64,000 bases of DNA from Bacillus cytotoxicus (GTDB lineage: Bacteria; Bacillota; Bacilli; Bacillales; Bacillaceae_G): assembly GCF_023715645.1 (NCBI RefSeq), contig NZ_JAMBOP010000004.1:124001-188000 (forward strand), read 5' to 3'. The position numbers and the translations under genes were made by a program. The notes beneath the pieces are model-generated. The model was not told the DNA's origin. It made no database searches and was given only the letters and a program-made list of their open reading frames with translations. Positions within the stretch are counted from its first letter, which is position 1. Each line of letters begins with the position of its first letter. Below, one piece after another: positions 44,820-52,412 of the stretch.

Positions 44820-45011
44820 TTAAAACAATATGTACAATAAAATTGTACATATCATACATACCCCGCCAATAAATGAAAATCTAGCAACTTGCTGCTTTAC
44901 TAAAAGTATTGGCGGGTATGATCTTTTCTGTTTTAAAATAAAAAATAACTGCATTGCACGTACAAGAAAGAAAAGACTGACAATAAAACAAATGCTTGTA
45001 ATCCATTTCAC
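44820..45011 (-). CDS. Small two-helix membrane protein, unknown
   Basis: A 63-residue protein starting at GTG 45011 behind AGGGGGGAG. Two membrane helices (ITSICFIVSLFFLVRAMQLFFIL and FSFIGGVCMICTILLYILF) are joined by a basic, proline-containing loop (KQKRSYPPILLVKQQVAR). Family not recognised. It is convergent with hit. The coding DNA contains a long inverted repeat (ATACCCGCCAATA and TATTGGCGGGGTAT), so part of its mRNA can fold on itself. Confidence 0.6.
   Translation of the reverse strand: MKWITSICFIVSLFFLVRAMQLFFILKQKRSYPPILLVKQQVARFSFIGGVCMICTILLYILF
44827..44851. terminator. Perfect hairpin at the end of hit and the small membrane gene
   Basis: ATATGTACAAT and ATTGTACATAT, perfect 11-bp arms with a 3-base loop, overlapping the 3' end of the minus-strand gene and just after the hit stop. 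AT-rich with no T-run, so a weak terminator at best. Confidence 0.4.
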
Positions 45012-45124
45012 TTTTCTCCCCCCTTGTCATATGCATATGCACAGTTTTACACATCATGAGTATAACAATGTTGTAAAGATTCCATCTATGACGGAAATTT
45101 TTACAAATTAAGGAGGCCTTTTTC

Positions 45125-45487
45125 ATGTCAAAATCAAAATCCTTTCTAACTGGCATCATTTGCGGCGGAGCTGTCGCTGGACTTGCTGTGCTCTTCTCTA
45201 CTCCTTCATCTGGAAAAGATATGCGCAGTAAGTTAAAAGAAAAAGGAAACGATCTAAAGAAAACATTAGCTGATATTACAGCAGACACAAAATTACTAAG
45301 ACGACAAATTGCTGAAACAGCTTCTGAAGGAAAAGAAGTCATTCAAGAATTAAAAGATGATATGCACGAAACAATCTCCACATGGAGACAAGATATTTCT
45401 CAAAATAAGCGCCACATTGAACTAGAAATTGAAAACATTCAAAAGTCAATTGAAAAGTTACAACAAACAGTTCCTAACAAAGCTTAA
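45125..45487 (+). CDS. yhaH: YtxH-domain protein (YhaH-like)
   Basis: A 120-residue protein with the YtxH start (FLTGIICGGAVAGLAVLFSTPSSGKDMRSKLKEKG), a single glycine-rich membrane segment, then a long amphipathic coiled coil with DNLK/TKLLRRQIAETASEG heptads. General-stress or membrane-associated role is known only loosely for the family. It lies after hit and before hpr as in B. subtilis (trpP is absent here). TTAAGGAGG precedes ATG 45125. Confidence 0.9.
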   Translation: MSKSKSFLTGIICGGAVAGLAVLFSTPSSGKDMRSKLKEKGNDLKKTLADITADTKLLRRQIAETASEGKEVIQELKDDMHETISTWRQDISQNKRHIELEIENIQKSIEKLQQTVPNKA

Positions 45488-45533
45488 TTTTTCGTACTAT
45501 AACAAATATTTTTGATTCATACCGTCTCTTCTA

Positions 45534-45564
45534 CGGCACATGATATTCATGTGCCGTTTTTTTT
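45534..45564 (+). terminator. Terminator of yhaH
   Basis: CGGCACATG/CATGTGCCG perfect stem followed by eight T. Confidence 0.9.
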
Positions 45565-45786
45565 ATAAAATCCTCCCACTTCTCTTTCTACATCCAAATC
45601 AGAATAAAATTCCGTCAATCTTTGGCCTGTCCTACAAGGAAATGGTTTTATAATCACTCGAAATTTGTATAGTTTTGTCATTTTAACGAAAAATTTTCAC
45701 AATTCTAACAAAAACACTTTATTAATTTTTATTTTACTGGCATAATAGATAGTAATGAATAAGAATTGTATAAAGTAGGTGAATTG

Positions 45787-46347
45787 ATGAAAAACAGTGA
45801 AAAAAGTTATTCGATAAAAGAAGCAATGATTTTCAGCCAACGCATGGCTCAATTATCAAAAGCATTATGGAAGTGTGTAGAAAAAGATTGGCAACAGTGG
45901 ATTAAACCATACGATTTAAATATTAATGAGCATCATATTTTATGGATTGCGTATCACTTAAAAGGGGCTTCTATTTCAGAAATTGCAAAATTCGGTGTCA
46001 TGCACGTATCCACGGCTTTTAACTTCTCTAAAAAACTAGAAGAACGCGGTCTACTTATATTTTCAAAAAAAGAAGATGACAAACGAAATACGTATATTGA
46101 AATTACCGAAAAGGGAGAAGAATTGCTGTTGCAATTAATGGAAGAATATGACCCTGAAAGTAATTCAGTTTTTAACGGCGCTTTAGCGCTTCGCAACTTC
46201 TACGGTAAATTCCCAGAAAACATCGAATTAATTGCCATTTTACGAAATGTTTATGGGCAAGATTTTATCGACATTTTCGAGAAATCACTAGATAATATCG
46301 AGGAAAGTTTTATAGAACATGATGAAAGGCTTGTTAAAAAAGGCTAA
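45787..46347 (+). CDS. hpr: Hpr/ScoC, MarR-family protease and sporulation repressor
   Basis: A 186-residue winged-helix regulator from ATG 45787 (TAGGTGA upstream). Core: [77 protein letters not shown] and the wing [21 protein letters not shown]. In Bacillus, ScoC represses extracellular protease genes and sporulation. Neighbours yhaH, yhaI and prsA agree with B. subtilis. Control of the neutral protease in this window is plausible but not shown. Confidence 0.93.
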   Translation: MKNSEKSYSIKEAMIFSQRMAQLSKALWKCVEKDWQQWIKPYDLNINEHHILWIAYHLKGASISEIAKFGVMHVSTAFNFSKKLEERGLLIFSKKEDDKRNTYIEITEKGEELLLQLMEEYDPESNSVFNGALALRNFYGKFPENIELIAILRNVYGQDFIDIFEKSLDNIEESFIEHDERLVKKG

Positions 46348-46351
46348 TTCA

Positions 46352-46687
46352 TTATCTTTTCGCCATCATACGTAAAAATTCTTGCATCAATGGTTGAAAT
46401 AACCCTTGGCGTTCGAGCGCTTCTGCCGTCTCTTTTCCTTCGAGGCTTCGTGGAAGCGCTCTTTCAAATTTATGTAACAGCTCATCAAATAAAAGCAAAC
46501 CTTCTTGCTTTTCCATTATGTATTGCTCATTCATTTGTTCACAAAGAACTAATAAACGTTCTACGTCACGTTTCATCACTTTCTTCTTTATAATTAAAGA
46601 ATAAAATGGACACTTTTGTTCATCTATCATATTAAAAAGAAGCGATACATAATATTCTGCTTGTTCTAAGCGTTTCACAACGTCCAC
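46352..46687 (-). CDS. yhaI: YhaI-like DUF1878 protein
   Basis: A 111-residue helical protein (MDVVKRLEQAEYYVSLLFNMIDEQKCPFYSLIIKKKVMKRDVERLLVLCEQM ... FQPLMQEFLRMMAKR) matching B. subtilis YhaI in size and location. The crystal-type family is small and all-alpha with no known function. Convergent with hpr, only 4 bp apart; GAGGGAAG precedes ATG 46687. Confidence 0.88.
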   Translation of the reverse strand: MDVVKRLEQAEYYVSLLFNMIDEQKCPFYSLIIKKKVMKRDVERLLVLCEQMNEQYIMEKQEGLLLFDELLHKFERALPRSLEGKETAEALERQGLFQPLMQEFLRMMAKR

Positions 46688-46794
46688 TTTCTTCCCTCTC
46701 TTTCTTTATAAATCACTTTGATTTTCCACATCTTTGTCTAGCTTCTGCTATGTAGAGAAAAACATGACCGCGACTTGCTTTCTCCCTTTGTTTT

Positions 46795-46870
46795 ATTCCT
46801 TGCATGTGGCAGGAAAAGGCACTGACCGTTTCTATGCATGGCTTGATGCTCTCGCCCATCTAAAAAGAAA
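46795..46870. repeat. GC-rich core repeat (copy F)
   Basis: GTGGCAGGAAAAGGCACTGACC ... CTCGCCCATC, same orientation as copies A, B and G. No gene is seen between yhaI and the small gene at 47006. Confidence 0.55.
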
Positions 46871-47005
46871 TGGGTTTTATCTCAGGTTTTTAATTTGGAT
46901 TTATACATAATCCAAATTCCTCTATTTCAGAATTTTATAACACGAACAAATTATCGTATGATACAATAAGAGTATATGTATTTTGGCCAAAGGAGGACTC
47001 TCCTC

Positions 47006-47197
47006 GTGACAATTATAATTTCATTTATTGCTTTTGCAATTATCGTTCTAACTTATACAAACCTTATGACACACACACTTTGTCAACAAAAACAAATGTC
47101 CGATCAACGTCAAAAGAGTGTCTTTCGATTCATCAATGTATGTATTACCATTCTATTAATTTCTAGTTATATAGAAATTATATTTCATGCAAAGTGA
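47006..47197 (+). CDS. Small membrane protein, unknown
   Basis: A 63-residue protein with two membrane segments (IIISFIAFAIIVLTYTNLM and VFRFINVCITILLISSYIEIIF) joined by a polar loop. GTG 47006 is chosen since AAAGGAGGA lies 9 bp upstream; the longer frame from 46976 would place the ribosome site inside the gene. AGGAG can pair with CTCCT directly after it, which could hide the ribosome site. A strong terminator follows. Family not recognised. Confidence 0.6.
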   Translation: MTIIISFIAFAIIVLTYTNLMTHTLCQQKQMSDQRQKSVFRFINVCITILLISSYIEIIFHAK

Positions 47198-47226
47198 GGA
47201 AGGAAACCCCTTCCTCACTTTTTTTC
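47192..47226 (+). terminator. Terminator of the small membrane gene
   Basis: AAGTGAGGAAGG pairs with CCTTCCTCACTT, followed by T. Confidence 0.9.
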
Positions 47227-47228
47227 CT

Positions 47229-47300
47229 CTATAAATAAATTATACCTACTATTACTAATAAAATAAACAACACAAGCCACAAAATTAATTGTTTATTCAT
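47229..47300 (-). CDS. 23-residue single-helix membrane peptide
   Basis: ATG 47300 to TAG 47229. The peptide begins MNKQLILWLVLFILL and continues with a hydrophobic Ile/Val run ending YL: one short membrane helix with a Lys near the N-terminus. GTGAGGAGG lies 11 bases upstream. It is convergent with the gene at 47006 and divergent from prsA. The size and ribosome site resemble known Bacillus micro-proteins; it is below most gene-finder limits. Confidence 0.5.
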   Translation of the reverse strand: MNKQLILWLVLFILLVIVGIIYL

Positions 47301-47532
47301 TATATATTCAACCTCCTCACTTCTCTATGTATGCATATAAGCCCAAAATGGTGACATAACTGAATCTGACAATCCTCACAAGCAAATGGGGAATTTTTCT
47401 TTATCAATAGGAAAACGCATCGAAATATGTTATATTAAATTTTGTACATATTGCTTATACTATCCATTAGTAGGGGCTTACTGCCCGTTCATACGGGATT
47501 TAAAAATACATAATAGTAGGAGTGTTTATTTC

Positions 47533-48381
47533 ATGAAGAAAGCAATGCTTGCCCTAGCTGTAACAAGTGTATTCACATTGTCAGCATGTGGCACTTCTGA
47601 CAAAGTTGTAACATCAAAAGCTGGGGACGTAACAAAAGATGAGTTTTACAATGCAATGAAACAACAAGGTGGTAAAAAAGTTTTACATAGCCTAGTATTG
47701 GAAAAGGTATTCATTAAAAACTACCCAGTAAAAGATGATGCCGTTAATAAAGAATTTGACACATATAAAAAGCAATACGGCGATCAATTTGCTTCTTTAT
47801 TAACACAAAGCGGCATGTCTGAAAAACAATTAAAAGAAACCATTCGTGGTCAGCTTGCAATGAAAGAAGCTGTGAAGAAAAGCATCACAGATAAAGAAGT
47901 AAAAGACAATTATAAACCTGAAATTAAAGCAAGCCACATTCTTGTAAAAGATGAAGCAACTGCGAAAAAGGTAAAAGATGAACTAGCACAAGGTAAATCT
48001 TTCGAAGACTTAGCAAAACAATACTCTGAAGATACAGGTTCAAAAGAAAAAGGCGGCGACTTAGGATACTTCGGAGCAGGTAAAATGGTTAAAGAATTTG
48101 AAGATGCTGCATATAAACTGAAAAAAGACGAAGTAAGTGATCCTGTAAAATCACAATTCGGTTACCATATCATCAAAGTAACTGACATTAAAGAATTAAA
48201 ACCACTTGATCAAGAAAAAGACCGTATTAAAAACGATCTTGTTGACAAAAAATCGCAAGATGCTCAATTTATGACCGATCTTATTAGTAAAGAAATCAAA
48301 AAAGCAGATGTGAAAATCGAAGATAAAGACTTAAAAGATATTTTCGATGCTCCAAAAGCAGACAGCGCACCTAAGAAATAA
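47533..48381 (+). CDS. prsA: PrsA foldase lipoprotein
   Basis: A 282-residue lipoprotein peptidyl-prolyl isomerase from ATG 47533 (GTAGGAGTG upstream; the longer frame from 47386 has no ribosome site). Lipobox LSAC with lipid-bearing Cys near residue 20; N-terminal helical foldase part; parvulin domain (about 133-225: [86 protein letters not shown]). PrsA folds secreted proteins outside the membrane, relevant to the secreted phospholipase, protease, nuclease and RHS protein here. A strong terminator follows. Confidence 0.95.
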   Translation: MKKAMLALAVTSVFTLSACGTSDKVVTSKAGDVTKDEFYNAMKQQGGKKVLHSLVLEKVFIKNYPVKDDAVNKEFDTYKKQYGDQFASLLTQSGMSEKQLKETIRGQLAMKEAVKKSITDKEVKDNYKPEIKASHILVKDEATAKKVKDELAQGKSFEDLAKQYSEDTGSKEKGGDLGYFGAGKMVKEFEDAAYKLKKDEVSDPVKSQFGYHIIKVTDIKELKPLDQEKDRIKNDLVDKKSQDAQFMTDLISKEIKKADVKIEDKDLKDIFDAPKADSAPKK

Positions 48382-48384
48382 TGA

Positions 48385-48413
48385 AAAAGCTCGGCAATTG
48401 CCGGGCTTTTTTG
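48385..48413 (+). terminator. Terminator of prsA
   Basis: AAAAGCTCGGCAA/TTGCCGGGCTTTT hairpin with a T-run. Confidence 0.9.
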
Positions 48414-48434
48414 TTTTAGGATAGAATCAAAACA

Positions 48435-48718
48435 AGATAAAGTGAAACTTTAATCAGTGGGGGTTTTCTTCATCCCCCACTGATTATCAGCCCTCACCAA
48501 TCGGGCTTTTACGGGCAGTTTATCTCCCACCTAACTTCTTAAGAAAAGCGGAAGTGGCTCGTTCAGAATGTGAGGGGGATGGAGCTTCTGACGTAGAGGT
48601 GTTTTTTACCTCGCAGGAAGAAGCGAAGCCACCGAACATTCTAGCCACTGAAGCTAGACATTGCTTTCGCTGAATTTTGAGGTGGGAGTATTACTGCCCA
48701 AGAATAGCGGGATAAAGA
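48435..48718. repeat. bcr-type repeat interrupted by an AAAAGCGGAAG repeat
   Basis: Positions 48435-48540 match the first part of the repeat at 41740 (GATAAAGTGAAACTT ... CAGTTTATCTCCCACC) and 48677-48718 match its end (GGTGGGAGTATTACTGCCC ... GCGGGATAAAG). Between them, about 48541-48676 is a unit of the family at 11899-12094 (AAAAGCGGAAGTGGC ... GCCACTGAAGCTAGA). No gene is present in this 380-bp gap. Confidence 0.7.
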
Positions 48719-48762
48719 AAATCACACTAGAACATACATCGCTCATACCACTTATGGAAAGT

Positions 48763-49155
48763 TTAGATTATTTCTTTGCATGCCCAAGCGTCAATCTCAA
48801 CTTTAAAGGAAGGCGCAGCTAATGCGACTACATACATCATTGTCGTACAAGGAAGGTGACCATCAAGAAAATCATTTATTACTTTCTTTCTTCGCTCAGA
48901 GTCAATTTTCTCAACAAAATAAAAAACTAGCTTTGTCAAATCTTGAACACTCATGTTAGCAGATTCAAGATTTTTTCGGATGTTCTCTAGTGCTAACTTC
49001 AATTGTTCTACTGGATCCTCAGGTACCGTTCCATCTACTTCCATACCTAATTGCCCAGATAACGTTAACCATTTATTGGGCCCAGTAACTTCAATTTGAT
49101 GCACATAAGGGGCTACTGGTGGATGAATTTCTTCCGGGTTTCTAGAGATTTTCAT
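48763..49155 (-). CDS. RidA-family protein
   Basis: A 130-residue member of the RidA/YER057c family from ATG 49155 (AAAAGGATT upstream). Family marks: WLTLSGQLGMEVDGTVPEDPVEQLKLALENIRKNLESA, LTKLVFYFVE, PCTTMMYVVALAAPSFKVEIDAWA. The usual arginine that binds the enamine carboxylate (near IEVEAIA) is not found, the stretch reading VEIDAWACK, so canonical enamine deaminase activity is doubtful and it may belong to a Rid1-7 or UK114-like subgroup. It stands alone. Confidence 0.8.
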   Translation of the reverse strand: MKISRNPEEIHPPVAPYVHQIEVTGPNKWLTLSGQLGMEVDGTVPEDPVEQLKLALENIRKNLESANMSVQDLTKLVFYFVEKIDSERRKKVINDFLDGHLPCTTMMYVVALAAPSFKVEIDAWACKEII

Positions 49156-49385
49156 ATAATCAATCCTTTTCATTATATTTCCATCAAACTTTCTAATAAG
49201 AATATTATAATAAATCAGAAATAAAAACTCCATTTTAACTCATCCTTTTCAAAAAGAGCTGTTTTTTTGTTGATTAAACTTTATTCTAAAGCTACATCTG
49301 CAAAAACAACGTAATTTTTGTATTGCCTTTACAATTCTATACAAGGTAAAATTTGTAAAACATAACCTATTAGGAGGAAGGCAAC

Positions 49386-50060
49386 GTGGTAAATGAAATA
49401 AAGAGTTTCCTGGACTATCCAATGGTACAAATTCCAAAGGGCGAAATAGAATTAAGAGACGACAGAATAAAAAGCAAATGGAAAGCTGAAATAAGACCGT
49501 TTCTTCTTGCCCGGTATCCTGTAACGATGGGTTTATACTATGCTATTACAAATCGATCTTCTTTTGACGGAGATTTAAGGCCGGTTGTAAATATTTCTTG
49601 GCACGATGCAATTTCCTTTTGTAACCTAATTTCCCAGAAAACTGGACTGAAAGAGTGTTATTCTATAAGCAAAGATGGCAACAACATTATTTGTGATTGG
49701 GAAGCAGACGGCTACCGACTTCCTACAGAAGCAGAGTGGCAATATGCATGTAAAGCTGGGACTACTGGTTATAGATACGGAGAGCTTGACCAAATTGCCT
49801 GGTATAATGAAAATTCAGGTGGCAAAACCCAAGAAGTAGGAAGAAAAGAACCGAATGCATGGGGGCTATATGATATGCTAGGGAATGTTTGGGAATGGTG
49901 CTGGGATTTATACGATGAACAAGTGTATGGCTCCTACCGAATTTTCCGAGGTGGTAGCTGGGCTGAAGAGGCCAGGGGTTGTGGGGCTTCCTGTCGTCGT
50001 CGCAGCCACCCAACCTTTCGCATAGACGACCTTGGATTTCGTCTTGCTCGGTCTATTTAA
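49386..50060 (+). CDS. Formylglycine-generating-enzyme-like (FGE-sulfatase domain) protein
   Basis: A 224-residue protein starting at GTG 49386 behind TAGGAGG. It has the family core: YPVTMGLYYAIT, PVVNISWHDAISFCNLISQKTGL, YRLPTEAEWQYACKAGTTGYRYG, NAWGLYDMLGNVWEWCWD, RIFRGGSWAE and DDLGFRLARSI. True FGEs convert a sulfatase Cys to formylglycine with two copper-binding cysteines near the C-terminus; here RGCGASCRRRSHPTF has two cysteines, but the context differs. No sulfatase gene is nearby, so it may be a related iron or copper enzyme or a lectin-like scaffold. Confidence 0.85.
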   Translation: MVNEIKSFLDYPMVQIPKGEIELRDDRIKSKWKAEIRPFLLARYPVTMGLYYAITNRSSFDGDLRPVVNISWHDAISFCNLISQKTGLKECYSISKDGNNIICDWEADGYRLPTEAEWQYACKAGTTGYRYGELDQIAWYNENSGGKTQEVGRKEPNAWGLYDMLGNVWEWCWDLYDEQVYGSYRIFRGGSWAEEARGCGASCRRRSHPTFRIDDLGFRLARSI

Positions 50061-50103
50061 CGTGACAATAAAGTTTGATAATCCGTCTTCACCTATCGTA
50101 CGT

Positions 50104-50970
50104 TCATAAAAAAGCGTTTAAATACGATAAATTCTCCTGTAAAAAAGCTCGATGCTTTTCAATGCCCCTGCGTTTACACCAACCAATCGAATTAAACGCA
50201 TCGGTAAAACGATAAAATGGCAAAACTTCTTGTAAATTAATAAGCGGCCGAATGGATTCATAGCCTCGCTGATAAGCCTCCATTGTTCCAGGATATTTCA
50301 TAAAAATATCACGATTGATTTTTGTAAAATCCATTTCGGTTGCACCGATACGAACACTTTCAAAATCAATGATGCCGGCCACTTGGTTTTCACAAACTAA
50401 AATATTGCCTGGCCGAAAATCCATATGTATGAAACAAGGTCCATCTGGAGATGGGAGTAACTTTAGATGACGCTCAAAATGTTGTAATGATTGTTCAAAT
50501 AAACGCGGTTCGATCACTTCCTTTACATCTTCTGCGAAGGAATAAAATTGCTTCTGAATAAACTCAGACCATTGATTATACACATTAGGAACGGCGCTGC
50601 TAAAATCCTGCTCATTTGGAATAATCGCATGCAGCTTGGCATGTTGTACTCCAATATCATAGGCTAGAGCTGCATCCACCCTCCCTGTAGCTGGCACACC
50701 GTTAATTGCAGATAACAACAGTGCCCCAGTAACATCCTCATTACCTTCCCAATAATCTAATACTTGTGGTACAGATAACTCATCACGCAATCGCTCAATC
50801 ACTGTATACTCACGTTCTAGCTTTACCTTCGAATAAGGAATTTTTATATAAACCGTGCGCTGATCAACTAACTTAATTTTATAAACCGCCGAACTAAAAG
50901 ACTGCGGAACATCCTCAATTTCTAATACATTTAAGGTAAATTTTCCAATTACTTGTTGCAACTTGTCCAT
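50104..50970 (-). CDS. Aminoglycoside phosphotransferase-family kinase
   Basis: A 288-residue protein with the APH fold: a nucleotide-binding N-lobe (YKIKLVDQRTVYIKIPYSKVKLEREYTVIERL with the Lys and Glu), the catalytic loop CFIHMDFRPGNIL (Asp in HxDxxxxN) and the metal-binding IIDFES. The family also includes choline, homoserine and fructosamine kinases, so antibiotic resistance cannot be concluded. Isolated gene; AGGAGG precedes ATG 50970. Confidence 0.85.
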   Translation of the reverse strand: MDKLQQVIGKFTLNVLEIEDVPQSFSSAVYKIKLVDQRTVYIKIPYSKVKLEREYTVIERLRDELSVPQVLDYWEGNEDVTGALLLSAINGVPATGRVDAALAYDIGVQHAKLHAIIPNEQDFSSAVPNVYNQWSEFIQKQFYSFAEDVKEVIEPRLFEQSLQHFERHLKLLPSPDGPCFIHMDFRPGNILVCENQVAGIIDFESVRIGATEMDFTKINRDIFMKYPGTMEAYQRGYESIRPLINLQEVLPFYRFTDAFNSIGWCKRRGIEKHRAFLQENLSYLNAFL

Positions 50971-51062
50971 TCATAAATCTCCTCCCATTCATTTGAAACC
51001 CACACATATACAACTTTCCCCTCTTACAAATCTGTAAGCTTTTTGTCACCTATATAAATAGT

Positions 51063-51105
51063 ACTAACTATATGACAGTACTATAATTACTAACTATAAA
51101 GCAGT
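51063..51105. promoter_or_regulatory. Direct repeats around a -10 box
   Basis: ACTAACTATATGACAGT (51063-51079) and ACTAACTATAAAGCAGT (51089-51105), 26 bp apart, bracketing TATAAT at 51082-51087. Likely regulator sites for the following gene. Confidence 0.45.
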
Positions 51106-51143
51106 GATTTTTTTAAAAAAATCCCTACACATGGAGGTTTAAA

Positions 51144-51341
51144 ATGAAAAAATATATTTTAGCTTTCCTACCATTTATACTAGGTGCCGCATGTTTCGTT
51201 AGCTTTCATACTACCGGATCTACAGTCACTTCAGATGGTAAGCTTGTAGAACCATTTTATTTACTACCAATGGGTTATACATTCATCGCTATTGGTATCA
51301 TTAGTCTTGTTGCAAGTAAAATGAAGACTGTTAGGAAATAG
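51144..51341 (+). CDS. DUF3955-family small membrane protein
   Basis: A 65-residue protein with two membrane helices (YILAFLPFILGAACFVSF and FYLLPMGYTFIAIGIISLVASKM) and the conserved GSTVTSDGKLVEPF loop that marks the family. No function is known. ATGGAGG lies before ATG 51144. Direct repeats upstream suggest a regulated promoter. Confidence 0.85.
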   Translation: MKKYILAFLPFILGAACFVSFHTTGSTVTSDGKLVEPFYLLPMGYTFIAIGIISLVASKMKTVRK

Positions 51342-51343
51342 GC

Positions 51344-51374
51344 AAAAAAGAGCTTTGGTAAAGCTCTTTTTTGT
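51344..51374. terminator. Bidirectional terminator
   Basis: AAAAAAGAGCTTT/AAAGCTCTTTTTT hairpin between convergent genes. Confidence 0.85.
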
Positions 51375-51395
51375 CTATTTCGTATTTAAGTATCA

Positions 51396-52229
51396 TTACT
51401 CCATAAATTTTCTATACACACGCATAATTCGAACCGTTTCAAACCCTAACATTTTATACAGATTCTCTGCCTTACTATTCCCTTCTATATAACAAAGTTC
51501 AATAGAAGTAGCCCCTTCACTTAATGCTTTATTTATCCCAAACTGCGTAATTTTTTTGCCATACCCCTTCCCTTGATATGCCGGAGAAACCATAATATGA
51601 TCTAAATGTCCATCTTGGACGGTAATTGCTCCTACAAGGTGTTCATTATATAAAGTGATATATATCGGTTTGTTCGATAACGCCTTTTTGTCTTTTTCAC
51701 TTAGCGGGATTACATATGGCTTAAAATCATTTTTCACAGCTATGTCATAAAAACATACTGCCCTGCACTCAGCATATTGTTCGTAAAACTTATCTTCATA
51801 AGGAATGAATTCAATATCTACCTCTGGTTGAATCCCCCCCATATAACACATACTTGGGGATCCAAACCACTTTTTATACCCTAATCTTTCGTAAAAAGAA
51901 GCTGGATTCTCCTTATCCACTCTGACTTCTGTAACGAAAACACTCGGATTTTCACTTTCTATAAGCCGATGAATTTCTTGATGAAGTAACGTACCGATTC
52001 CTTTTCTTCTTTCTCTTGGATCAACGTACACTTGAATATCCCACTCTCTTTTCTCTTTATTCCTTATAATCACAAAAGCGAAGCCTTTTACTCCTAATTC
52101 ATCCCACACTAAAAAGTGTTTCGTTTCCTTAAAAATAGTCATCATGTTATTCAAATTAGCATCTATTACTTCCATACTACTTATTTTTATAAGCTGCTCT
52201 AAATCTTCAAACTGACATTCCCTGATCAT
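51396..52229 (-). CDS. Double-GNAT-domain N-acetyltransferase
   Basis: A 277-residue protein from ATG 52229 (TTAGAGGAG upstream) with two acetyltransferase folds. First: VYVDPRERRKGIGTLLHQEIHRLI with the acetyl-CoA loop RRKGIG; second: MVSPAYQGKGYGKKITQFGINKA with QGKGYG and ENLYKMLGFETVRIMRVYRKF. Substrate unknown; similar tandem GNATs in Bacillus acylate small amines or peptides. Stands alone. Confidence 0.88.
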   Translation of the reverse strand: MIRECQFEDLEQLIKISSMEVIDANLNNMMTIFKETKHFLVWDELGVKGFAFVIIRNKEKREWDIQVYVDPRERRKGIGTLLHQEIHRLIESENPSVFVTEVRVDKENPASFYERLGYKKWFGSPSMCYMGGIQPEVDIEFIPYEDKFYEQYAECRAVCFYDIAVKNDFKPYVIPLSEKDKKALSNKPIYITLYNEHLVGAITVQDGHLDHIMVSPAYQGKGYGKKITQFGINKALSEGATSIELCYIEGNSKAENLYKMLGFETVRIMRVYRKFME

Positions 52230-52363
52230 ACACAATTCTCCTCTAATTGAAATTTTCGTCTTGCTCCCCAACATGGAAATATTCTCTAAAATTGTTTAAA
52301 TCCCTACAAAAGACATGAAAATGCGTTCGTAACACCTGTCACTCCTGAACATAGGATCATAAG

Positions 52364-52400
52364 AAAAACGCATCAGATCAACGTCTAATGCGTTTTTTTT
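52364..52400 (-). terminator. Terminator of the lantibiotic-protection operon
   Basis: AAAAACGCAT/ATGCGTTTTT arms with an inner AGAT/GTCT part, just past the kinase stop; T-runs on both strands. Confidence 0.75.
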
Positions 52401-52412
52401 ACATTTCCTCCA

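Noticed and set aside
44830-45111. 93-codon plus-strand frame between hit and yhaH
   Set aside because: It overlaps the minus-strand small membrane gene, which has the better start, ribosome site and composition.
50104-50970. Aminoglycoside resistance gene
   Set aside because: Only the general APH kinase fold is visible; many members phosphorylate other small molecules and there is no resistance context.
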